Origin: Clostridia bacterium
Lineage (GTDB): Bacteria; Bacillota; Clostridia; Christensenellales; Aristaeellaceae
Assembly: GCA_017537105.1 (NCBI GenBank)
Contig: JAFWBZ010000234.1
Location: 1-13,034 of the forward strand
DNA: 13,034 nucleotides
Direction of reading: 5' to 3'
Shown here: positions 1-5,850 of the stretch, in pieces
How the letters are laid out: each line of letters opens with the position of its first letter
Position numbering within the stretch: position 1 is the first letter of the stretch
Notes under the pieces: generated by a model
The model's database searches: none
Seen by the model: only the letters and a program-made list of their open reading frames with translations
Told to the model about the DNA's origin: nothing
Position numbers and translations under genes: made by a program

Positions 1-685
1 GCGCATCCGCGTTGAACACCGCGTCGATGAAGTCCTCGTGGAGGTTGGTGGCGTCCCGGGTGAAGTACAGTGCGGAGTAGATGTTTGTGGCGCGGTCGTC
101 GAAGGTGGGAAACATAAAGCCCAGCTCCGGCGCGGCCACCACCCAGTCGGGGTTGAGGGCGTGGAAGTCATTGTCCTCGGCGCAGTAGCGCAGTGCAGAC
201 TTGGTCAGCTTGACCGGGCAGACGGAGACCAGCATGTACTGGAAGACCTCCTCCGAGATCACGTCCGCCTTGTGTTCGTCCGCGTGGCGGAAGGGCACGT
301 CGTAGGCGTCGTGCATCATGAGGATCAGGTAGTTGCCCTCCAGGTCCAGGCTTTCGATGATCTTCCGGCACAGCGCCTCCACGCCGCTGTCCACCGTCAG
401 CGCCGTGTTGTTCAGGCCCATCAGCAGGCCGTGGGCCTCGCCTTCCATCACCTGGTCCGGGCGGAATTCCACCTCGATCAGGTTGCGCCCGGGCACGCCG
501 GCCAGCGTGCGCTTGAAGATGGCCAGGTATTTCTCCACCTCCTCCTGGGGGAAGGAGAGCAGCGGGCGGTGGAAGGTGGAGACGATCTCATGCTTTTCGT
601 TGACGTAGCAGCCCCGCACGCAGCTGATGGCGTTTTTGTCCGGATTGAAGCGGCGGCGGATTTCGGCAATCTCTTTTCTGTTCAT
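1..685 (-). CDS. DUF4317 family protein, 3' end beyond window (partial)
   Basis: An open frame starts at an ATG (complement of 683-685) and stays open for 228 codons to the left edge, so the C-terminus is missing. The protein begins MNRKEIAEIRRRFNPDKNAI, followed by CVRGCYVNEKHEIVSTFHR, which is the typical opening of DUF4317 proteins, a family of roughly 400-450 residues whose biochemical role is, as far as I know, unestablished. No signal peptide, membrane segment or nucleotide-binding motif is seen, so it is probably cytoplasmic. A GAGGT ribosome binding site lies at 691-695, five bases before the start, and an extended -10 promoter lies at 729-737. It diverges from the SH3 protein gene. 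The family call rests on recalled sequence likeness; confidence is good for the family and nil for function. Confidence -1.
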   Translation of the reverse strand, partial: MNRKEIAEIRRRFNPDKNAISCVRGCYVNEKHEIVSTFHRPLLSFPQEEVEKYLAIFKRTLAGVPGRNLIEVEFRPDQVMEGEAHGLLMGLNNTALTVDSGVEALCRKIIESLDLEGNYLILMMHDAYDVPFRHADEHKADVISEEVFQYMLVSVCPVKLTKSALRYCAEDNDFHALNPDWVVAAPELGFMFPTFDDRATNIYSALYFTRDATNLHEDFIDAVFNADA

Positions 686-728
686 AAATAACCTCGTCGT
701 GTGGTGATGAAAATGGAATCCAGGGAAG

Positions 729-738
729 ATTATAGCAT
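729..738 (-). promoter_or_regulatory. Extended -10 promoter for the DUF4317 gene
   Basis: The minus strand reads TGCTATAAT (complement of 729-737), a perfect sigma-A -10 hexamer with the TG extension. No good -35 hexamer is present at the right distance, which is normal for extended -10 promoters. It lies about 44 bases before the start codon. Confidence -1.
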
Positions 739-794
739 GGATTCCCGGCACAATTTTGACGGCAGTGGGGGAATGAAGTTAATTCGCGGCGCAC

Positions 795-824
795 TTGACG
801 AAAGACCCGTGGACGTACTATAAT
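795..824 (+). promoter_or_regulatory. Sigma-A promoter for the SH3 protein gene
   Basis: TTGACG at 795-800 and TATAAT at 819-824 are separated by 18 bases, close to the housekeeping consensus. The predicted start of transcription is near 831, and an AAAGGGGG ribosome binding site follows at 834-841. The leader is short and shows no further structure. Confidence -1.
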
Positions 825-849
825 GGGAGCGTGAAAGGGGGACACAGAT

Positions 850-1368
850 ATGAAACAGATGATGAAGATCCTGGCGCTTGCAGTGGCGCTCACACTGCTG
901 TGCGCGGCGTTCGGCGCCTTCGCCGAGGCGTTCAATCCCCGGCAGATCGACTTTTGCAACGAATACGTGACGTTGCGCGCCAAGCCCAGCAGCTCTTCGA
1001 AGGCGCTGGATCGCGTGCCGCTGGGCGATGTGGTGATGGCATCGCCGTACAACTCTGAATTCAGCTACTGCTGCTACAACGGACAGTACGGCTATATCAA
1101 GAGGCAGTACCTGTCCTCGAGTATCCACACCTATTCCGACGGGCGCTTCCGCGTGGCGCGGTGCAACAGCTACATCTCCCTTCGGAGCATGCCCATCACC
1201 AGCGCGACCGTGCTGGCCAAGGTGCCGCTGGGCGCGACCTTCGATGCGATCTTTTATGCCGACGGCGGCTATGATCCCAACGCCTTTGCCTACGTGCGGT
1301 ACAATGGCATGTACGGCTGGGTGCTGTGGAGGTACCTGGAATACATCTCCTATCCCGGCGCGCAGTGA
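850..1368 (+). CDS. Secreted protein with two tandem bacterial SH3 domains
   Basis: A 172-residue protein with a clear Sec signal peptide: basic start MKQMMK, hydrophobic core about residues 7-22, and likely cleavage after AFA at residue 25. There is no proper lipobox, so it is probably released. The mature part is almost wholly two repeats of the SH3b type, residues 36-88 and 105-163. Both carry the pattern CNxYxxLRxxP, then VPLG, then YNGxYG, ending RQYL or WRYL. Such domains usually bind cell-wall peptide or glycan, but here no hydrolase domain is attached, so the protein may be a wall-binding or accessory factor. The ATG at 850 is chosen because AAAGGGGG ends eight bases upstream; an in-frame ATG at 862 would shorten the signal peptide. 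It is monocistronic, with its own promoter and a hairpin behind it. Confidence -1.
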   Translation: MKQMMKILALAVALTLLCAAFGAFAEAFNPRQIDFCNEYVTLRAKPSSSSKALDRVPLGDVVMASPYNSEFSYCCYNGQYGYIKRQYLSSSIHTYSDGRFRVARCNSYISLRSMPITSATVLAKVPLGATFDAIFYADGGYDPNAFAYVRYNGMYGWVLWRYLEYISYPGAQ

Positions 1369-1379
1369 GTCGGGAAGGT

Positions 1380-1411
1380 CGCGGGACGAGAACGGCGTTT
1401 CTCGTCCCGCG
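1380..1411 (+). terminator. Hairpin after the SH3 protein gene
   Basis: Perfect 13-bp inverted repeat, CGCGGGACGAGAA at 1380-1392 and its complement at 1399-1411, with a 6-base loop. It starts 11 bases after the stop codon. The following T-tract is poor (TTCTCGTTG), so termination may be incomplete and read-through into the methyltransferase gene is possible. Confidence -1.
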
Positions 1412-1485
1412 TTCTCGTTGAGGGGCCGTGCCGCGCGGGAGCGCGGAAAGACGATGCGGCAACTTGACGCGGGATGGGGATAGAA

Positions 1486-1493
1486 GGAGGAGG
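1486..1493 (+). promoter_or_regulatory. Strong ribosome binding site fixing a TTG start
   Basis: GGAGGAGG lies seven bases before the TTG at 1501. This decides the methyltransferase start in favour of TTG rather than the in-frame ATG at 1474, which would lie upstream of the site. Confidence -1.
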
Positions 1494-1500
1494 ACAGGCC

Positions 1501-2253
1501 TTGGCGAGACAGAATATCTATGACGACGAGGCGTTCTTCGATCGCTTCAAAACGCTTCGCGGCAATGCGATCAATTTCAACGACTGCATCGAGCATCCGA
1601 TCATCACATCGATGCTGCCGGACGTTCGGGGAAAGGACATACTGGACATCGGCTGCGGCATGGGACAGCACGCAAAGCAATATGCCGACATGGGAGCGCG
1701 TTCGGTCTTGGGAATCGATATCTCCGAAAAGATGCTGGATTTTGCAAGAAAGCATCATGCGACACAGAATATCACCTATCAGCGGCTGGCGATGGAGGAC
1801 ATCGCGGAGCTGGACGGGCGGTTTGACTTGATCACCAGCTCCCTGGCCTTTGACTACGCTGAGGATCTCGGAGAGCTGATGGCAGGGATTGGCAACCGCA
1901 TGCGGGAGGACGGCAAGCTGGTATTCAGCATGTCCCATCCCATGGCGACGGCGTGGGATGGCACCTATGATCGCTATACGCGATCAGAATCCGGGGAACG
2001 CCTCTATGCCAACATCGGGAACTACTTTGCGGAGGGCCGCAGGGTGGTCAAATGGGTTGTGGTGGAGGCGTATGAGTTCTATCACCGAACCCTTGCCAGC
2101 ATTATCCATGCGATCACCGAAGCGGGCCTGGTCATCGAAGACTGCCAGGAATCGCGGGTTTCGGAGGAGCTGAGGAATCAATATCCGGATCTGTTCGGGG
2201 GAACGATCCATCGGCCGGACTTCATCTTTTTCCGATGCAGAAAGGGCCTGTGA
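1501..2253 (+). CDS. Class I SAM-dependent methyltransferase
   Basis: A 250-residue cytoplasmic enzyme expected to transfer a methyl group from S-adenosylmethionine; the substrate is unknown. Motif I, ILDIGCGMG, is at residues 47-55, the acidic end of strand 2 is GIDISEKML (Asp73), and the post-motif region FDLITSSLAF is at 108-117. These are the marks of the UbiE/Methyltransf_11 type fold. The C-terminal part, roughly 150-250, holds an extra substrate-side segment seen in many small-molecule methyltransferases. A TTG start is chosen because of GGAGGAGG at 1486-1493. Codons look somewhat more A/T-tolerant (ATC, AAT, GAT, AAA) than in the amylase and MATE genes, which could mean later arrival, though I did not compute this. 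No good promoter of its own is visible. It runs convergent to mgtE. Confidence -1.
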   Translation: MARQNIYDDEAFFDRFKTLRGNAINFNDCIEHPIITSMLPDVRGKDILDIGCGMGQHAKQYADMGARSVLGIDISEKMLDFARKHHATQNITYQRLAMEDIAELDGRFDLITSSLAFDYAEDLGELMAGIGNRMREDGKLVFSMSHPMATAWDGTYDRYTRSESGERLYANIGNYFAEGRRVVKWVVVEAYEFYHRTLASIIHAITEAGLVIEDCQESRVSEELRNQYPDLFGGTIHRPDFIFFRCRKGL

Positions 2254-2299
2254 CCGGAGGGGGCGGAGGGCTGCTTTCCCGTTGCTCTCCGCGACTGAA

Positions 2300-2343
2300 A
2301 AGCCCTTCGGACTGCCATCAAAGCGAGGCGGTCCGAAGGGCTT
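2300..2343. terminator. Bidirectional terminator between methyltransferase and mgtE
   Basis: A 17-bp stem with one G-T pair: left arm 2300-2316 (AAGCCCTTCGGACTGCC), right arm 2327-2343, 10-base loop. It sits between two convergent genes. The T-tract is better on the minus strand (GGGCTTTTC), so it mainly serves mgtE, but it should also stop transcription from the methyltransferase side. Confidence -1.
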
Positions 2344-2371
2344 CTGTCGTGCGGAGACGGCCGAAATCCGA

Positions 2372-3730
2372 TCACCCGATGTGCAGGATCATCGAGGCGA
2401 AGGAGAAGTAGATCAGCAGACTCAGCACGTCCACGATGGTGGTGATGAACGGGCTGGCCATCACGGCGGGGTCGAGGCCGGCACGCTTGGCCAGCATCGG
2501 CAGCGTGCAGCCGACCATCTTGGCGATGACGATGGTGCAGAGCATGGTGACGCACACGGTGAGCGCCACGGGAGCGCTCAGCTTGTCCAGCGTCATCAAC
2601 TTGACGAAGTTGGCGGCGGTCAGCGTGACGCCGCAGAGGATGGCCACGCGGAACTCCTTCCAGACCACGCGGAAGATGTCTGAGAACTCCACCTCGCCCA
2701 GCGACAGCGCGCGGATGACGGTGACCGAGGCCTGGGAGCCGGAGTTGCCGCCGGTATCCATCATCATGGGGATGTAGGCAATGAGCATCGGGAACAGGGC
2801 CAGGGCGTCCTCGAAGCGGGTGATGACGATGCCGGTAAAGGTGGCCGAGACCATCAGCAGCAGCAGCCAGGGGATGCGGTTCTTCCAGATCTCGAACACG
2901 CTGGTCTTGAGATAGGGCTTGTCCGACGGCGTGATGGCGGCCATCTTCGCGATATCCTCGCTGGCCTCCTCCTCCATGATGTCCATGGCGTCGTCGACGG
3001 TGATGATGCCGACCAGTCGTCCCTCGGTGTCTACGACGGGCAGCGAGGAGAAGTCGTACTTCGACATGGTCTGCACGGCGGTCTCCTGGTCGTCCTGGGT
3101 GGTGACGCTGATGACCGAGGGCGCCATCAGGTTTTCGCAGCGCTCGTCGGGCTTGGCGAGGATCAGGGCGCGGATGGTGACCGTGCCCATCAGGTGATAC
3201 TTGTCGTCGGTGACGTAGCAGGTGTTGATGGTCTCCTTGTCCACGCCGGTGGCGCGGATCAGCGCGATGGCGTCGGCGGCGGTCATCTCCGGCCGCAGGG
3301 AGACGAACTCGGTGGTCATGACCGAGCCGGCCGAGTCGTCCGGGTACTTCAGGATCTCGTTGATGCGCTTGCGCGTGTCGGCGTCGGCCTGCTGCATGAG
3401 TCGGCGCACCAGGCCTGCGGGCATCTCCTCGATCAGGTCGACGGTGTCGTCCATGTACAGCTCGTCCAGCACGGCCTTCAATTCATTGTCGGAGAAGCTC
3501 TTGATAAGCCCCTCCTTCTCGTCGCCGTCCATCTCGACGAAGGTATCCGCCGCCAGGTCCTTGGGCAGCAACCGGAACAGTGCCGGCTGCATCTCCATGG
3601 GCAGATCGCCCAGGATGCTGGCGATGTCCGCGGGATACATGGTCGACATCAGGTCGCGCAACGATGAAAACTTCTTTTCTTCCACCAATTTGCGGAAGGT
3701 TTCCTCGAGAATTTCCGTCCTCTCCTTCAT
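2372..3730 (-). CDS. mgtE: Magnesium transporter/channel MgtE
   Basis: A 452-residue protein, the usual length for MgtE, the Mg2+-gated Mg2+ channel of the inner membrane. The N-terminal acidic helical domain spans about residues 1-130, the paired CBS domains about 135-255, a connecting helix follows, and the five-helix membrane domain spans about 282-452. The selectivity region PMMMDTGGNSGSQAS is at 321-335, and the last helices carry AGLDPAV and TIVDVLSLLIYF, including the conserved pore-region Asp434. Both cytosolic domains are intact, so self-gating by internal Mg2+ is expected. The ATG at 3730 is preferred over the one at 3748 because TCCTCC at 3737-3742 gives GGAGGA six bases before it. 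Expression is likely under M-box control: promoter, riboswitch and terminator all lie upstream on the same strand. Convergent with the methyltransferase gene. Confidence -1.
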   Translation of the reverse strand: MKERTEILEETFRKLVEEKKFSSLRDLMSTMYPADIASILGDLPMEMQPALFRLLPKDLAADTFVEMDGDEKEGLIKSFSDNELKAVLDELYMDDTVDLIEEMPAGLVRRLMQQADADTRKRINEILKYPDDSAGSVMTTEFVSLRPEMTAADAIALIRATGVDKETINTCYVTDDKYHLMGTVTIRALILAKPDERCENLMAPSVISVTTQDDQETAVQTMSKYDFSSLPVVDTEGRLVGIITVDDAMDIMEEEASEDIAKMAAITPSDKPYLKTSVFEIWKNRIPWLLLLMVSATFTGIVITRFEDALALFPMLIAYIPMMMDTGGNSGSQASVTVIRALSLGEVEFSDIFRVVWKEFRVAILCGVTLTAANFVKLMTLDKLSAPVALTVCVTMLCTIVIAKMVGCTLPMLAKRAGLDPAVMASPFITTIVDVLSLLIYFSFASMILHIG

Positions 3731-3869
3731 GGGATTTCCTCCAATCATTGCATTTCAAGGGAAGGCCTGGGCATGGCGCGCGGCTTTCCCGTCGACGGCG
3801 CGGGCCGTCAGCAATTATGGCAGGCGTTGTGACACTGCGGAGGGGAACTATCCGGATGGGTCAACGAAC

Positions 3870-3904
3870 AAAAACGGACGCCGAACCGCCGGGATAATTG
3901 TCCG
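3870..3904 (-). terminator. Possible second hairpin with T-run in the mgtE leader
   Basis: On the minus strand CGGAC (3904-3900) can pair with GTCCG (3879-3875), enclosing a GC-rich segment that can form its own small stem (CCG/CGG), and TTTTT follows directly at 3874-3870. The outer stem has only 5 bp, so this is a tentative terminator or pause site between the main leader terminator and mgtE. Confidence -1.
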
Positions 3905-3970
3905 CCTGTGTGTCGCATCTACTGCCAGCGTCCATTTCGTTCACCTCGATCATACTGGATTTGAATGGGC

Positions 3971-4010
3971 AACAAGAGAAATCATCCGCGCCCAAACGGA
4001 CGCGGATGAT
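3971..4010 (-). terminator. Intrinsic terminator in the mgtE leader (riboswitch expression platform)
   Basis: A perfect 10-bp inverted repeat, ATCATCCGCG, with arms at 3981-3990 and 4001-4010 and a 10-base loop. Read on the minus strand it is followed by TTCTCTTGTT. It lies between the M-box and mgtE, so it is the best candidate for the magnesium-controlled terminator that would cut transcription before the gene. Upstream hairpins at 4062-4084 (TAACTTC/GAAGTTA) and 4084-4103 (ATCCCC/GGGGAT) may take part in the switch. Confidence -1.
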
Positions 4011-4094
4011 GATACGCGGGATTCATTCGCACCGTTCGAGCTTCAGCTTCGCAGGGCAAGGTAACTTCGCCGTCGGTGAAGTTATCCCCAGCCT

Positions 4095-4258
4095 CGCGGG
4101 GATGGCGCGCCTTTCACCAAGGATTCGAGGCGGGCCACGCGTGAAATTGCGTTAGACGGTACCTTGTGCTTCGATATCGCCTGTTCAACCATCTGATGGT
4201 GTCTCCACCACTTCGCGGCAGCAATCCATATCCCTGCGGTAGCCTTACTTACCGGATT
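4095..4258 (-). ncRNA. M-box (ykoK-type) magnesium riboswitch
   Basis: Read on the minus strand from about 4258, the RNA shows conserved blocks of the M-box aptamer in order: TAAGGCTACC, GGGATATGGATTGCTGCC, a small GGTG/CACC stem around GAGAC, GGTTGAACAG, and AAGGTACCGTCTAACGCA (4165-4148). The M-box senses Mg2+ and switches off Mg2+ uptake genes when the ion is plentiful, and mgtE is the next gene downstream. It begins right after a sigma-A promoter (-10 at 4269-4274). The 5' boundary and the central blocks are firm by eye. The 3' boundary is approximate, since the closing stem could not be settled by hand. A covariance-model search against RF00380 would decide. Confidence -1.
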
Positions 4259-4268
4259 TTCGATTCCT

Positions 4269-4297
4269 ATTTTAGAGCAAGCATCCGCGTTTGTCAA
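4269..4297 (-). promoter_or_regulatory. Sigma-A promoter for the M-box/mgtE transcript
   Basis: On the minus strand TTGACA (complement of 4292-4297), a 17-base spacer and TAAAAT (complement of 4269-4274): a near-perfect housekeeping promoter. Transcription should start near 4262, immediately before the riboswitch, giving a leader of about 530 bases. Confidence -1.
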
Positions 4298-4301
4298 CAG
4301 G

Positions 4302-4350
4302 TCGAAATGAAAAGATTGCGGGAAATCGAAAATGAAAAGATTGCGGGAAA
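4302..4350. repeat. Two-copy tandem repeat upstream of the mgtE promoter
   Basis: TCGAAATGAAAAGATTGCGG plus GAAA at 4302-4325 is repeated at 4326-4350 with one extra A; TCG follows again. The copies lie just behind the -35 box of the mgtE promoter and about 80 bases ahead of the amylase promoter. The region is A-rich, unlike its surroundings. It could be an UP-like element, a paired regulator site, or simple slippage duplication. Confidence -1.
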
Positions 4351-4426
4351 TCGGGCGAGCCGGAAGACGGATGCGGGCAATCTTCCGCGTTCCTGCAAAG
4401 CTGCGCCTTCTGCGCAGCGACAGAGA

Positions 4427-4455
4427 TTGATTTCCGGAGCAGTCTATGCTATCAT
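4427..4455 (+). promoter_or_regulatory. Sigma-A promoter for the GH13 gene
   Basis: TTGATT at 4427-4432, a 17-base spacer ending in TGC, and TATCAT at 4450-4455, so an extended -10 promoter. Transcription should start near 4462, about 30 bases before the start codon. No obvious catabolite-response (cre) palindrome is seen at the promoter. Confidence -1.
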
Positions 4456-4491
4456 GAATCCGACAAAATCAGGCAAAGCGAGGCGCAAACC

Positions 4492-5772
4492 ATGGCGATT
4501 GAGACGAAGAAGGACCTCAGAAACCAGGTGATGTACTCCGTATTCGTGCGCAACCACTCCGAAGCGGGCACCTTGGAGGCGGTTCGGGCGGACCTGCCGC
4601 GCATCCGCGGGCTGGGCGTGGACGTGATCTGGCTTATGCCCATCCATCCCATCGGCGTGGTCGGGCGCAAGGGGACGGTGGGCTCGCCCTACGCCATCCG
4701 GGACTACCGAGAGATCGACCCGGCTTACGGTACCCGGGACGACCTGCGCCGCCTTGCGGACGACGCCCGTGCGTTGGGCATGCGGCTGATCATCGATGTG
4801 GTGTACAACCACACCTCGCCGGATTCATGGCTGGCGCAGCACCATCCCGAGTGGTTCTGGCACCGGCCCGACGGCAGCCTCGGCAACCGATTCGGCGACT
4901 GGTCGGACGTGGTGGATCTGGACTACGCCCACCCGGGCCTGTGGGACTACCAGATCGAGACGCTTAAGATGTGGGCGGAGATCGTGGACGGCTTCCGCTG
5001 CGATGTGGCCTCGCTGGTGCCGCTGGCGTTCTGGCAGCGGGTGCGGCGGGAGGTGGCCCAGGTGCGGCCGGACGCGCTGTGGCTGGCGGAGTCGGTGGAG
5101 CCGGGGTTCGTCGCCGCCGCCCGCGCCCGAGGCCTGAACGCGCTGTCGGATTCCGAGATCTTCCAGGCGTTCGACGTTGCCTACGACTATGACGCCTTCC
5201 CTTGGCTGAAGGCGTATCTCGGCGGGCGCGGCCCGCTGTCCGGATGGCTGGAGCGGCTGAACGCCCAGGAGTACACCTACCCGGACAACTACGTCAAGCT
5301 GCGCTTTCTGGAGAACCACGACAACTCCCGGGCGCACTTTGTGCTGCCGGATCCGAAGGCGCTGCGCAGCTGGACGGCGTTTATGTATTTCCAGAAGGGC
5401 ATGACGCTGCTCTACGCCGGGCAGGAGCGGGCGGCACGCCACCTGCCGCGGCTGTTTGAGAAGGATCCCGTGGACTGGTCGGCGGGGGAGGACCTGTCGC
5501 TGCTTTTGCGGGCGCTGTCCCGGATGAAGCGGGCCCCGCTGTTCGCGGAGGGCAGCTTCCGGGCCGAGGCGCGGGCCAACGCCATCTATGCCGAGTACCG
5601 TTGGAACGGCCGCTGCGCGGCGGGCGTCTTTCCGGTAGACGGCAGGCCCGGACTGGTGCCGCTGGACGTGCCGGACGGCGCGTATCCGGACCTCGTCACC
5701 GGCGAGACGGTGGAGGTGCACCACGGGCGCGCGTCGCTGGACGGCGAAGCGGCGGTGTTCGAGGTGAAGTGA
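4492..5772 (+). CDS. GH13 alpha-amylase family glycosidase (intracellular)
   Basis: A 426-residue glycoside hydrolase of family 13 acting on alpha-glucans or malto-oligosaccharides. All four hallmark regions are present: DVVYNH at 102-107, GFRCDVAS with the nucleophile Asp171, LWLAES with the acid/base Glu200, and FLENHDN with the transition-state Asp277. The TIM barrel fills about residues 10-340, and a short beta domain ends the protein. There is no signal peptide, so it works on oligosaccharides inside the cell. It is shorter than typical alpha-amylases (about 450-500), with a small domain B (about residues 107-165). The exact specificity (alpha-amylase, alpha-glucosidase or a transferase) cannot be told from sequence by eye. 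The ribosome binding site is weak (GAGG near 4480-4484). It has its own promoter; the MATE gene downstream also has one. Confidence -1.
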   Translation: MAIETKKDLRNQVMYSVFVRNHSEAGTLEAVRADLPRIRGLGVDVIWLMPIHPIGVVGRKGTVGSPYAIRDYREIDPAYGTRDDLRRLADDARALGMRLIIDVVYNHTSPDSWLAQHHPEWFWHRPDGSLGNRFGDWSDVVDLDYAHPGLWDYQIETLKMWAEIVDGFRCDVASLVPLAFWQRVRREVAQVRPDALWLAESVEPGFVAAARARGLNALSDSEIFQAFDVAYDYDAFPWLKAYLGGRGPLSGWLERLNAQEYTYPDNYVKLRFLENHDNSRAHFVLPDPKALRSWTAFMYFQKGMTLLYAGQERAARHLPRLFEKDPVDWSAGEDLSLLLRALSRMKRAPLFAEGSFRAEARANAIYAEYRWNGRCAAGVFPVDGRPGLVPLDVPDGAYPDLVTGETVEVHHGRASLDGEAAVFEVK

Positions 5773-5784
5773 CGCGGCGGGACG

Positions 5785-5814
5785 TCGACAAGTTAACAAG
5801 GGCTGTGCTATGAT
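5785..5814 (+). promoter_or_regulatory. Promoter for the MATE-ruvC unit
   Basis: TCGACA at 5785-5790, an 18-base spacer ending TGC, and TATGAT at 5809-5814: one mismatch at -35, plus an extended -10. It lies 13 bases after the amylase stop and about 37 before the MATE start. Confidence -1.
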
Positions 5815-5850
5815 AGAAGCCGAAGGAAACGGAGAAGGGCAACGGGCGAA

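Larger units (their letters stand above)
3731..4491. other. Long intergenic region between mgtE and the amylase gene
   Basis: No convincing protein gene is present. Frames that are open here lack family likeness and ribosome binding sites and overlap RNA structure. The stretch is filled by the mgtE leader (about 3731-4262) with M-box and terminator, the mgtE promoter, the tandem repeat at 4302-4350, a small GCTGCGC/GCGCAGC hairpin at 4400-4418, and the amylase promoter at 4427-4455. A GACGGC/GCCGTC hairpin at 3794-3809 lies about 60 bases before the mgtE start. Confidence -1.

Noticed and set aside
730..1938. Minus-strand open frame (402 codons) across the SH3 and methyltransferase genes
   Set aside because: It crosses two genes, a terminator and two promoters on the other strand and shows low-complexity His/Arg/Val-rich sequence without a ribosome binding site.
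3930..3980. Possible extra mgtE promoter downstream of the leader terminator (TTGTTG and TATGAT on the minus strand)
   Set aside because: The spacer is only 15 bases and the -35 match is poor.
4082..4297. Small minus-strand open frame (71 codons) in the mgtE leader
   Set aside because: It lies on the M-box aptamer and begins at the promoter itself, so it would be neither transcribed nor translated from its ATG.
3898..4531. Plus-strand open frames between mgtE and the amylase gene
   Set aside because: They overlap the structured antisense of the riboswitch and the amylase promoter, lack ribosome binding sites and show no recognisable protein features.
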